Source: Defluviicoccus sp. (lineage in GTDB: Bacteria > Pseudomonadota > Alphaproteobacteria > MPNO01). From it: 51,185 bases of DNA. Position numbers and translations under genes: made by a program. The notes beneath the pieces were generated by a model. It saw only the letters and a list, made by a program, of their open reading frames with translations. It did not search any database and was not told where the DNA came from. Below are positions 35,397 through 42,525 of this stretch, piece after piece. The DNA is taken from NCBI GenBank assembly GCA_028820505.1, contig JAPPIT010000207.1, positions 1-51,185 on the forward strand, read 5' to 3'. Every line of letters starts with the position of its first letter. Position 1 is the stretch's first letter.

Positions 35397-36247
35397 GCGT
35401 CGCGCACCGTTCGCTGGAATACGTCGAGGCAGTGCGCCTTTACGCTTACGAACTCGCCCTGCGAAATGGTGGCGGCGGTGCGCGGTCGCGGAATGCCGAC
35501 AGTGACGTAATCGGCGATCTCGGCGGGTCCGCGCGACAGCAGCATCACGTCGTCGGCGAGATAGACCGCTTCCTCGAGGTCGTGGGAGACGAATACCATC
35601 GTCGTCCGCGTGTCCATGAACAGCGCCTGGAGCTGATCGCGCATGAACAGCGTCATCTCGTAGTCGAGCGCCGAGAACGGTTCGTCGAGGAACAGCACCT
35701 CGGGCTCGATCACCAGCGAGCGCATGATCGAAACGAGCTGCTGCTGGCCGCCCGACAACTGGTAGGGGTACTTGGCGAGGTCGAGCGTTACGCCGAGGCG
35801 GTCGACCAGCCGTTCCACGCGCTCGCTTCGTTCAGAGCGCGGGATGTTCCTGAATTTCAAGGGGTAACGGATATTGTCGATCGACCGCATCCACGGAAAC
35901 AGGGCTTCCCGGTAGTTCTGGAAGACGTAGCCGAAATTGGTGTCGCGCAGCCGCTTGCCGCCGAACCGGATCGTGCCCGCGTCGGGTTCCAGAAGTCCCG
36001 CGACAAGATTGATGAGGGTCGACTTGCCGCAGCCGTTGGGGCCGAACACCGACACGAAACGGCCGCGCGGGATGTCGAGGTCGAAGCCGTCATAGATCGC
36101 CGCCTCGCCAAACGCCTTCGACAGGCCCCGGATCGTGATATGCGCCTCGCCGGTCGCCGGCGAAGGCGCGCCCGTGGAAACGGGTTTCGCGGATGCGCCT
36201 TCGGCCATGCGTTCCGTGTCGCCGGCGGCCATAGCCGGAACGTTCAA
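35393..36247 (-). CDS. ABC transporter ATP-binding protein, taurine/nitrate/aromatic type
   Basis: The 284-residue ATPase has an N-terminal extension of about 30 residues, then Walker A FGPNGCGKST (68-78 region), Q-loop VFQNYREALFPW, signature LSGGQQQLVSIMRS, Walker B VLFLDEPFSALD, and switch His in VFVSHDLEEAV. It powers the importer with the permease encoded next and the binding protein encoded 13 bases upstream. Confidence 0.93.
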   Translation of the reverse strand: MNVPAMAAGDTERMAEGASAKPVSTGAPSPATGEAHITIRGLSKAFGEAAIYDGFDLDIPRGRFVSVFGPNGCGKSTLINLVAGLLEPDAGTIRFGGKRLRDTNFGYVFQNYREALFPWMRSIDNIRYPLKFRNIPRSERSERVERLVDRLGVTLDLAKYPYQLSGGQQQLVSIMRSLVIEPEVLFLDEPFSALDYEMTLFMRDQLQALFMDTRTTMVFVSHDLEEAVYLADDVMLLSRGPAEIADYVTVGIPRPRTAATISQGEFVSVKAHCLDVFQRTVRDA

Positions 36248-36260
36248 ATCCCGCGGCCGG

Positions 36261-37247
36261 TTAGAAAACCTTCATGTACTCGGTCACGTCGATCTTGCCG
36301 GAGATCACCTTGTTGTCGACGACGAAGTCGATGAACTGCTGGAACTCCGCCTTGTCCTGCGCCGACATGTCCTTGACCATCGTGAAGTTCACCAGGGGCA
36401 CCGTGGGCGCGATGGCCTCCGGCGTGAAGGTGTTCTTCACCAGGTGTTTGCGCACCGAGGGGTCCTTTCCGATGTCCGCCAGCGCGCGTGCCCAGGCCTG
36501 GGTGAACCGCTTGGCGACGTCGGGGCGCTTGTTGAGAAACTCTCCGGTCAGCGCGGTGCCGGCCACCCAGGCTTCCGCGTCGTCGTCCCCGAGGATATAG
36601 GTCGCGATCACGCCGGCCTCGAGGGCCTTGGCGGAGCCCTGGTTCTCCATGATCGTCACCGCGGGCTCGAGCGTGTAACCCGCATCGTAGGTGCCCGCCT
36701 TCATCGCCGTGACGTGCTGCGGCATCGCCAGCTGGTCGAGCTGGTAGTCGCCCTTCTTGAGGCCGTTGGCCGCCAGCACGGCCCGCGCCATCACCATGTT
36801 CGCCGGCCCGGGCGCGGACATGATCTTCGCGCCCTTGAGGTCGCCGATCTTCTTCGCCTTGAAGCCCTTGCGAACGACGATGGTCTCCATCTTGTACTTC
36901 TTGTTCTGGCTGTTGATGGAGACGTAGTTGACCAGCCCCGGCTTCTTGAGGTTTGCGTTCATACCTTCGATGGTCACCAGATTGGCGGCGACGTCGATGG
37001 AGTTGGTAATCATCGCCGAGACGAGCGCCGGGCCGCCGATGAGGCGCACCATTTCGGCGTCGATGCCGGCGTCCTTGAAGTAGCCGCGCTCGAGCGCGAC
37101 GAAATACGGCAACCCCGACGTGACCGGGAAGACTCCGACCTTCACCTTGTCCGCCGCCTGCGCGCCGGCGAGCGTCGCGAAGGATGCGACGGCGAGCGCC
37201 GCGCATGTCACCGCGGACCGCCGCGTGAGTTTGGTAATCCACTTCAT
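36261..37247 (-). CDS. ABC transporter substrate-binding protein (SsuA/NMT1-like)
   Basis: The 328-residue protein has a signal peptide (1-31, ending AGAQAAD) and the two-lobed fold of the SsuA/ThiY (NMT1-like) group: VTSGLPYFVALERGYFKDAG near 42-61, then GLKKGDYQLDQLAMPQHVTAM and AGTYDAGYTLEPA. It delivers an aromatic, sulfonate or pyrimidine-like ligand to the importer. A 206-base non-coding gap precedes it and should hold the operon promoter, though I see no convincing boxes there. Confidence 0.9.
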   Translation of the reverse strand: MKWITKLTRRSAVTCAALAVASFATLAGAQAADKVKVGVFPVTSGLPYFVALERGYFKDAGIDAEMVRLIGGPALVSAMITNSIDVAANLVTIEGMNANLKKPGLVNYVSINSQNKKYKMETIVVRKGFKAKKIGDLKGAKIMSAPGPANMVMARAVLAANGLKKGDYQLDQLAMPQHVTAMKAGTYDAGYTLEPAVTIMENQGSAKALEAGVIATYILGDDDAEAWVAGTALTGEFLNKRPDVAKRFTQAWARALADIGKDPSVRKHLVKNTFTPEAIAPTVPLVNFTMVKDMSAQDKAEFQQFIDFVVDNKVISGKIDVTEYMKVF

Positions 37248-37453
37248 GATGCCGGTCTCCCCCTGTCCTGTTCGTTGTCGATCGATGCCGCGCCACGCAC
37301 CCTGCCGGTATCCGGTTCTCAGGCGCTTACGGCAAGTCCGCCCGCCGGAAGTTCCGCCAGGCGCTTTCGATCCCGGCCCATGTTAGAGTATTTTCCGGTC
37401 CTAGCGAGTCCCCGCGATCTTCGATCGTTCGGACTTGCGATACCGGATGCGGC

Positions 37454-38572
37454 CTACGCCCCGCCCCAGATCTCCTCGGCCAGCGTCACCACGAGGTCGA
37501 GCTTCCGCCGCTGGTCGTCGTAGCCGATCTTGTTGCCGTGCTCGGTCGAGGCGAAGCCGCATTGCGGCGCGATGCCGAGCTGGTCGATATCGGCATATCG
37601 CGAGGCCTCGTCGAACTTGCGCTTCAGGTCGTCGACGCTTTCGAGCTCGGGCGTCTTGGTGGTGATGAAGCCCGGCAGGACGCGCTGATTCCCCCTGGCG
37701 AGCAGGCCGAGCGGCTCCAGCCCGCCGGCGCGCTCGGTGTCGTACTCCATGAAGAAGATGTCGACACCGGTCTTGTTGAACACCGCGTCCGCCGCCGGGT
37801 CGTAGGCGCCTTCTGCCGCGTATGTCGACTGGAAGTTGCCGCGGCAGAGATGCATGGCGACCGTCATGTCGTCCGGGCGGTCCTTGATCGCCTCGTTCAT
37901 CATCCAGGCGTAGCGGTCGATCAGCCAGTCCGGGTCGAGCCCTGCCTCCTCCTTCTCCGCGCGATGCTTGGGATCGCAGAGATAGGCAAAGAAAATGTCG
38001 TCCAGCTGGATGTATCGGCATCCGGCGTCGTAAAATGCCGACATCGCCTTCCGATATGTCGACGCGATGTCGGCGAACAGAATGTCGACATCGGCATATT
38101 CCGGCACGCGGATGTCGTCCGGCGCCGTCCGGAAGTGACAGCAGCTGGGGCCCGGAATCGAGATTTTCGGCATGACCCGGGCGTTCGCGGCGACGTACCG
38201 GAAATGATCGAGCATCGGGTGGTCGTCCGGGAAGTCGAGCTTTCCCACGATCGTCGGGTAGAGCGGCGGGATCCGCGCCCCGGCGAACTGCACGCCCTCC
38301 GCGCGGCGTTCGAACTCGAAGCCGGTCAGCATCCCCATGAAGTCGTAATGCCAGAACAGGCGGCGGTACTCGCCGTCGGTCACGACCTTGAGGCCGACCT
38401 CTTCCTGCATGCGGATCGCATCCGCGATCGCCGCGTCCTCGATGTCGCGCAGCTCGTCGGCCGGCATCGTCTTCTCGTCGAGGCATTTGCGGCGCGCCTC
38501 GGCGACGCTCGCGGGGCGCAGCAGGCTGCCGACATGGTCGGCGCGGAAGGGCGGTCGTATGTCGTCGCTCAT
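37454..38572 (-). CDS. MetE C-terminal-like (cobalamin-independent methionine synthase-type) protein
   Basis: The 372-residue protein matches the stand-alone C-terminal MetE domain (YxjG-like). It has RADHVGSLLRP at the N-terminus, VTDGEYRRLFWHYDF near 66-80, and zinc-site residues His and Cys in VAMHLCRGN, Glu in FFMEYDTERAG and Cys in APQCGFAS. Such proteins move methyl groups to or from thiols, and most lack the folate domain of MetE. It lies 13 bases after an FAD monooxygenase gene, suggesting methyl-group removal in a catabolic pathway rather than methionine synthesis. Confidence 0.85.
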   Translation of the reverse strand: MSDDIRPPFRADHVGSLLRPASVAEARRKCLDEKTMPADELRDIEDAAIADAIRMQEEVGLKVVTDGEYRRLFWHYDFMGMLTGFEFERRAEGVQFAGARIPPLYPTIVGKLDFPDDHPMLDHFRYVAANARVMPKISIPGPSCCHFRTAPDDIRVPEYADVDILFADIASTYRKAMSAFYDAGCRYIQLDDIFFAYLCDPKHRAEKEEAGLDPDWLIDRYAWMMNEAIKDRPDDMTVAMHLCRGNFQSTYAAEGAYDPAADAVFNKTGVDIFFMEYDTERAGGLEPLGLLARGNQRVLPGFITTKTPELESVDDLKRKFDEASRYADIDQLGIAPQCGFASTEHGNKIGYDDQRRKLDLVVTLAEEIWGGA

Positions 38573-38585
38573 CGTGTCTTCCCCA

Positions 38586-39803
38586 TCAAGAGATAGCGTC
38601 GGCTTCCTCCACCATGGCGATCAGCGAGGACCGCCTGAGATAGGCGCGCGCGGCGTCGGGGTCGTCGGCGGTGCGGCGCAACTCGTCGAACCTTTGCCGG
38701 CGGATTTCCGGGTCGCGCTCGCTCAGCATCTCCTTGTTCCGGATCGACTGCGCCTGGACGTATTTCTCCGCCATCGGGCGGCGCTGGCGATCGTACAGGC
38801 CGAGCAGGTCCTCGTCGCCCTCGCCGCGCCAGATCGCGGCAAGTTTCGCGGCTAGGTTGAGCCCGTCATGGATGCCGCTGTTCATCCCCATCCCGCCGAC
38901 CGGGTTGTTCACGTGCGCGGCGTCGCCCGCGAGCATCGCGCGGCCGCGCCGGAACGACGCCGCGACCCGCTGGTGGATGGCATAGAGGTTACGGTGCTCG
39001 ATCTCGTAGGGCGGGTCGTAGGGCAGGCATTCGGCGAAGCGCGCCTGGATCCACTCGTCGGCCAGCACCTCCTCGTCCGGCCGGGCGGTGAAGGCGGGGA
39101 AGAGCGCGCGCCAGACGCCGCCGCCGTCCTCGCCCGGCACCTTGATGATCGCGGACCACTGCTCGGGATGGGCGATGTAGTTGCGGTAGCGGAACCCGTC
39201 CGCCGCGCCGAAATCGAATCGGGTAGAGACGATGATGAACCGCTCCTCCCAGGTGAAGCCGGGGAAGTCGATCCCGGCCGCCTTGCGCACGACGCTGCGC
39301 CCGCCGTCGCAGCCGATCAGGTAGCGCCCGGCAAGGCGCTCGACGGTTCCGTCGGGCAGACGGGCGTCCACCTCGACCGCGTCCGCTGTCTGGCGCATGT
39401 CGACGACCTCGTGCTCGCGCCGGAGCTCGAAACAGTCGAACGCGCGGGCTCGCTCTTCGGCGATCCCGATCGTCTTGTGCTGCTCCAGCTGGAGGGCGAA
39501 AGGGAACGGGGTCTCGCCGGCGAGCAGCGCGTAGTCGAACTCGGCCACGATCTCCCCCGTCGCGCGGTCGCGGAACTGGAAGTGCGGCGAGTGCAGCCCG
39601 CGCTCCAGCGCCTCTCCCGTCATGCCGAGCGGCTCCAGCATGGCGAGCGTGGACGGGTGCAGCGTCGAGGCGCGGTGGTCGGTCGGGATATCGGCCAGCC
39701 GGTCGAGCACGGTGACCGGCACGCCCTCCCTGGCGAGCGCGAGCGCGGTGACCATGCCCACCGGCCCGGCGCCGACGACGATGATTCGGTCGGTATCGGT
39801 CAT
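38586..39803 (-). CDS. FAD-dependent aromatic monooxygenase
   Basis: The 405-residue protein belongs to the PheA/TfdB-type group A flavin hydroxylases. It has the N-terminal FAD motif [19 protein letters not shown], the DG motif region [16 protein letters not shown], and the ribityl-binding [18 protein letters not shown]. It would hydroxylate an aromatic ring using NAD(P)H and oxygen. The ATG at 39803 is chosen because upstream in-frame sequence does not match. It is the first gene of a pair with the MetE-like gene. Confidence 0.9.
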   Translation of the reverse strand: MTDTDRIIVVGAGPVGMVTALALAREGVPVTVLDRLADIPTDHRASTLHPSTLAMLEPLGMTGEALERGLHSPHFQFRDRATGEIVAEFDYALLAGETPFPFALQLEQHKTIGIAEERARAFDCFELRREHEVVDMRQTADAVEVDARLPDGTVERLAGRYLIGCDGGRSVVRKAAGIDFPGFTWEERFIIVSTRFDFGAADGFRYRNYIAHPEQWSAIIKVPGEDGGGVWRALFPAFTARPDEEVLADEWIQARFAECLPYDPPYEIEHRNLYAIHQRVAASFRRGRAMLAGDAAHVNNPVGGMGMNSGIHDGLNLAAKLAAIWRGEGDEDLLGLYDRQRRPMAEKYVQAQSIRNKEMLSERDPEIRRQRFDELRRTADDPDAARAYLRRSSLIAMVEEADAIS

Positions 39804-39874
39804 GGCGAGACTGATAGACGGTCGGCCGAGGTACGGCAACGGACCGGGTCCGCGCAACCCCGCGTGCCTTGCCC

Positions 39875-39899
39875 GCATGTATCGGACTATGATACATGC
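39875..39899 (+). promoter_or_regulatory. higBA operator and probable promoter
   Basis: Perfect 9-bp inverted arms GCATGTATC (39875-39883) and GATACATGC (39891-39899) are separated by 7 bases. A -10-like TATGAT at 39888-39893 overlaps the right arm. The higB ATG is five bases beyond, leaving almost no leader. The site is a good candidate for HigA binding. Confidence 0.7.
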
Positions 39900-39903
39900 A
39901 ACC

Positions 39904-40185
39904 ATGATCGTGAGCACCAGGGGCAGGCTCGCGGCCGACGCGGTCCGGGACCGCTACGGCAAGGGCTTCCCGACGCACCTGGTGAAGCGGACACGCGCCA
40001 TGCTGTCGGCGATGAACGCCGCCGCGGTTCTCGGCGACCTCAGGTTTCCGCCGGGAAACCGCCTTGAGGAACTCAGGGGCGACCGCGCCGGCCAGCACTC
40101 GATCCGCATCAACGACCAGTGGCGCATCTGCTTCGTGTGGACCGATCGGGGACCGGCCAACGTCGAGATCGTGGACTACCATTGA
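39904..40185 (+). CDS. higB: HigB-type toxin
   Basis: The 93-residue RelE-fold ribonuclease has the HigB-type C-terminal half: [32 protein letters not shown] and VEIVDYH. HigB toxins cut mRNA at the ribosome. Toxin-before-antitoxin order is typical for higBA. The antitoxin start overlaps or closely follows its stop codon. The N-terminus ([14 protein letters not shown]) is less conserved. Confidence 0.92.
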   Translation: MIVSTRGRLAADAVRDRYGKGFPTHLVKRTRAMLSAMNAAAVLGDLRFPPGNRLEELRGDRAGQHSIRINDQWRICFVWTDRGPANVEIVDYH

Positions 40186-40196
40186 TGGAGCCAGAT

Positions 40197-40487
40197 ATGA
40201 CGCTGCTGACGAATCCCTCTCACCCGGGCGAGGTCCTCGCGGAACTCTATCTTGCGCCGCTCGGCATGAGCGCGCTCGCGCTGGCGAAGCGCCTGGATGT
40301 CCCCCGGACGCGGATCGAGCGGCTGGTGAAGGGCGAGACCGCGTTGAGCGTCGATACCGCGATGCGCCTCTCGAAGTTTTTCGGCACCACCGCCGAGTTC
40401 TGGATCGACCTGCAGCGCGCGCACGATCTGGCCCGAGCCCGGGACACCGTCGATCTGTCCGGCATCACGCCGCTGACGGCCGCCTGA
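40197..40487 (+). CDS. higA: HigA-type antitoxin
   Basis: The 96-residue XRE-type helix-turn-helix protein opens TNPSHPGEVLAELYLAPLGM and continues with the HTH (ALAKRLDVPRTRIERLVKGE) and FFGTTAEFWIDLQRAHDL, all typical of HigA/VapI antitoxins. The ATG at 40197 has GGAG seven bases upstream. An alternative ATG at 40185 overlaps the higB stop and adds four residues. It neutralises HigB and probably represses the operon through the upstream palindrome. Confidence 0.92.
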   Translation: MTLLTNPSHPGEVLAELYLAPLGMSALALAKRLDVPRTRIERLVKGETALSVDTAMRLSKFFGTTAEFWIDLQRAHDLARARDTVDLSGITPLTAA

Positions 40488-40672
40488 ATACGAACCGGCG
40501 GTTCGCGGAGCGAGGATCGCGGCAACGGATCGCTTGACGCGCCCCCGGTCTCCGTCCACCGTACCGCGCGGCTGGGGTGTAGGAAACCTTAGAAGGCACT
40601 GTCGGTGTGCCTATATGGGATAGGGGTCGTTCTCTCTCCGATTTCGTCTTATATTATAGTACTTTAGGGGCG

Positions 40673-40834
40673 ATGGGAAGAGGCGTGGGCGATTTTCTGT
40701 TGGGCATACCGAAAACCGTTCTGGAGAGGTTTGTTGCATTCGGGGAAGTAAACCCTTGTGAGTCTGTTCCTGAGTATGCCCCTATAGATGATGTGACGTC
40801 GATAGATGTTGATATCTGGGGGATTGGTGCATGA
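40673..40834 (+). CDS. Small hypothetical protein, 53 residues, AT-richer
   Basis: I do not recognise it. The ATG follows AGGGG closely, and an AT-rich stretch with TATTAT lies about 15-20 bases before. The sequence MGRGVGDFLLGIPKTVLERF then becomes acidic (APIDDVTSIDVDIWGIGA). The frame could start at GTG 40607 instead. Base composition is clearly lower in GC than the flanking genes, suggesting recent transfer. Its stop overlaps the next start codon (ATGA). Confidence 0.45.
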   Translation: MGRGVGDFLLGIPKTVLERFVAFGEVNPCESVPEYAPIDDVTSIDVDIWGIGA

Positions 40835-40947
40835 CTCTGTTGAGCATGGTTGGAGGCATACGACGGATACAGAATATCAGGTTTGCTACAGGAGTATCTG
40901 GCAAAGATGGCTCTCCCTCCAGCGGTGCGCCGGGGACGGGCCGGTGA
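40831..40947 (+). CDS. Small hypothetical protein, 38 residues
   Basis: The frame starts at an ATGA overlap with the previous ORF and ends at a GTGA overlap with the next, so it may serve mainly for coupled translation. The N-terminus MTLLSMVGGIRRIQNIRF is followed by Gly/Ser-rich sequence. No family is recognised, and it may not be a functional protein. Confidence 0.3.
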   Translation: MTLLSMVGGIRRIQNIRFATGVSGKDGSPSSGAPGTGR

Positions 40948-41327
40948 GCCGGGCGCCGGAGGGGCGGCGCACCCAGCACGCGGTGATGGCCACCGCCAGC
41001 GAGTGGGCGCGGATCCGCGAGCTCGCGGCGGAAGCCGGGATGGAGGTCTCGCGCTACGTGGTGCGCCGCGCGACGCAGCCCGATCCGCTGCCTGCGCCCG
41101 TGTTGCGCCGCGCGGTGCGCGAGCTGCTGCTGCTGTCGAGGCTGGAGGAGGCGCGCATGGCGGACATGGGGCTCGAGGAGCGCTGGCGGGCGATGGGCGA
41201 TGCGGTCGATGCGTGGCTCGACCGCGAGACCGAGCTCGACCGGCTGAGCGACGCGGGCGCAGCGGGGCGCTGGCGGGCGGTCTCCGCGAGCGGCGATCCC
41301 GAGGGCGGCCCGGCACCGCGTCCCTGA
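40944..41327 (+). CDS. Relaxosome-type DNA-binding protein, paralogue 1
   Basis: The 127-residue protein has the RHH-like pattern of MobC/plasmid-mobilisation accessory proteins, RRTQHAVMATASEWARIREL then AAEAGMEVSRYVVRRAT at about 9-45, followed by a helical C-terminal region rich in Arg, Leu and Glu. It starts at a GTG overlapping the preceding stop. Two related proteins follow with overlapping codons. Such proteins bind the transfer origin and help the relaxase. The assignment is by motif, not by a full match. Confidence 0.65.
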   Translation: MSRAPEGRRTQHAVMATASEWARIRELAAEAGMEVSRYVVRRATQPDPLPAPVLRRAVRELLLLSRLEEARMADMGLEERWRAMGDAVDAWLDRETELDRLSDAGAAGRWRAVSASGDPEGGPAPRP

Positions 41328-41623
41328 TGGTGGTGCTGCGCCGGGCGCTCAACTGCACCCCGCTGGAGCGGGCACGGATTCGCGAGCGCGCCCAGGCCGC
41401 GGGCATGCCGGTCTCGCGCTTCGTGGTGGCCTGCGCGCTGCGGGGCGATGCGGAAGCCAAACCCCGGCTCGCGCTGTCGGCGGAGGAGCAGCGGCTGCTG
41501 TACGACCGGGTGGCGGAGCTCGACCGGGTGCGCCGGGCGCTGCACGAGGCGCTTCCGGGAACCGGGGTGTCGCTGTTCGGGGCGCTGGCGGTCCTGCACC
41601 GCGCGCTCGGGCGAGACGGGTGA
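41327..41623 (+). CDS. Relaxosome-type DNA-binding protein, paralogue 2
   Basis: The 98-residue protein repeats the pattern of its neighbours: LERARIRERAQAAGMPVSRF then VVACALRGDA at about 13-42, then LSAEEQRLLYDRVAELDRV. Its ATG shares one base with the previous stop (TGATG). It is probably produced together with paralogues 1 and 3, possibly as subunits of one complex. Confidence 0.65.
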   Translation: MVVLRRALNCTPLERARIRERAQAAGMPVSRFVVACALRGDAEAKPRLALSAEEQRLLYDRVAELDRVRRALHEALPGTGVSLFGALAVLHRALGRDG

Positions 41624-42039
41624 TGCCGGCGCGGCTCCCCGTCTCGTGCCGGGAAGTGGAGTGGGAACGGATCCGCGAGATCGCCTCCGGGCGCGGCCAG
41701 ACGATCAGGGAATACATGATCGAGGCCGCGCTGACCGTCGATCCCGCGCCGAAGGCGCCGGCGCTGGTGCTGTCGGAGGACGAGCAGCGCCTTCTGGCCG
41801 AGCGGGTGGAGCGGCTGGCGGACGGCATGGTGGCGGAGGCGGGGCGCGGCCAGGGTGCGATCGCGTGGCTGCGGCAGTCGGTCGAGCTGGTGCTCGGCGA
41901 GACGCTCGGCAACATGGTCCGGCAGGGCCGGGAGGGCGAGATCCTGCCGCTGTTGATCGAGGTCTTCGGCGAGGAGCACGGCGCTGAGGTCGAACGGCGG
42001 TTCCGGGCGTGGATGGCGAAGAGGCCGCCGTCCGGTTGA
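41623..42039 (+). CDS. Relaxosome-type DNA-binding protein, paralogue 3
   Basis: The third member, 138 residues from the ATG at 41623 (or 139 from GTG 41620), has VEWERIREIASGRGQTIREY then MIEAALTVDP at about 12-42 and shares LSEDEQRLLAERVERLADGM with paralogue 2, plus a longer helical tail. The start overlaps the previous stop. The gene ends 40 bases before a decayed relaxase 3' end on the opposite strand. Confidence 0.65.
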   Translation: MPARLPVSCREVEWERIREIASGRGQTIREYMIEAALTVDPAPKAPALVLSEDEQRLLAERVERLADGMVAEAGRGQGAIAWLRQSVELVLGETLGNMVRQGREGEILPLLIEVFGEEHGAEVERRFRAWMAKRPPSG

Positions 42040-42079
42040 GCGCGTCCGCACCAAGCGGTCCGGATTCGCTGTCGATCCG

Positions 42080-42362
42080 TCACATGCTGAACCCCCGATC
42101 CTGGGAGCGGTCCTGTTCCTGTTGCTGGCTCTTCTCCCGTTCCTGCTGCGGCGGGCGGACCCCGGATCGGGGTCCGAGGCGGGAGATGCGTTCCCGGCGC
42201 GCTTCGTCCTTCTTTGGGGCGCGGAAGCGTTCGCGCGCGGTGACCGTTCGAGGTTTCGGTCCGGGTCCGGACCTCGGCCTCGATGGTTCGCACCTCGCCC
42301 CGCGGCCCTGCGGCCTCGGTCCAGGCGATGCGGTCGCCCGCGATCTGCGGCGCATCACCCCG
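42080..42362 (-). pseudogene. Decayed copy of a relaxase 3' end
   Basis: The minus-strand reading ends DRSQDRGFSM, almost the same as the end of the relaxase at 47857 (DRSKDRGFSM), and includes DEARRERISRL against DEARRERILRL. A second frame carries IAGDRIAWTEAAGPRGEVRT, matching relaxase segments. Compared with the full gene this copy has a frameshift near 42235, an internal deletion joining two GDRIA repeats, and an inserted 19-bp palindrome at 42157-42175. DNA similarity extends beyond the stop codon to about 42046. Beyond it, 42380-42525 shows no gene. Confidence 0.82.
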
Positions 42363-42525
42363 GAACCGAAATATGGGATGGGGGCGGATCGTGTTCGGTG
42401 TCTCCAAGATTGAGCACGTCCACCAAGATGGGAGTGGCCACATTTGGATAGTAGAAAATGGACCGCTTCGAACGCGGCAAGCGAGCGGTGTTTTTTTCGT
42501 GGCCAACTGCCCTACCGTTTCGGTG

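Noticed and set aside
42122..42451. A 109-codon plus-strand ORF between the RHH genes and the Hsp70-like gene
   Set aside because: It is the reverse of the decayed relaxase end and shows no protein-like pattern.
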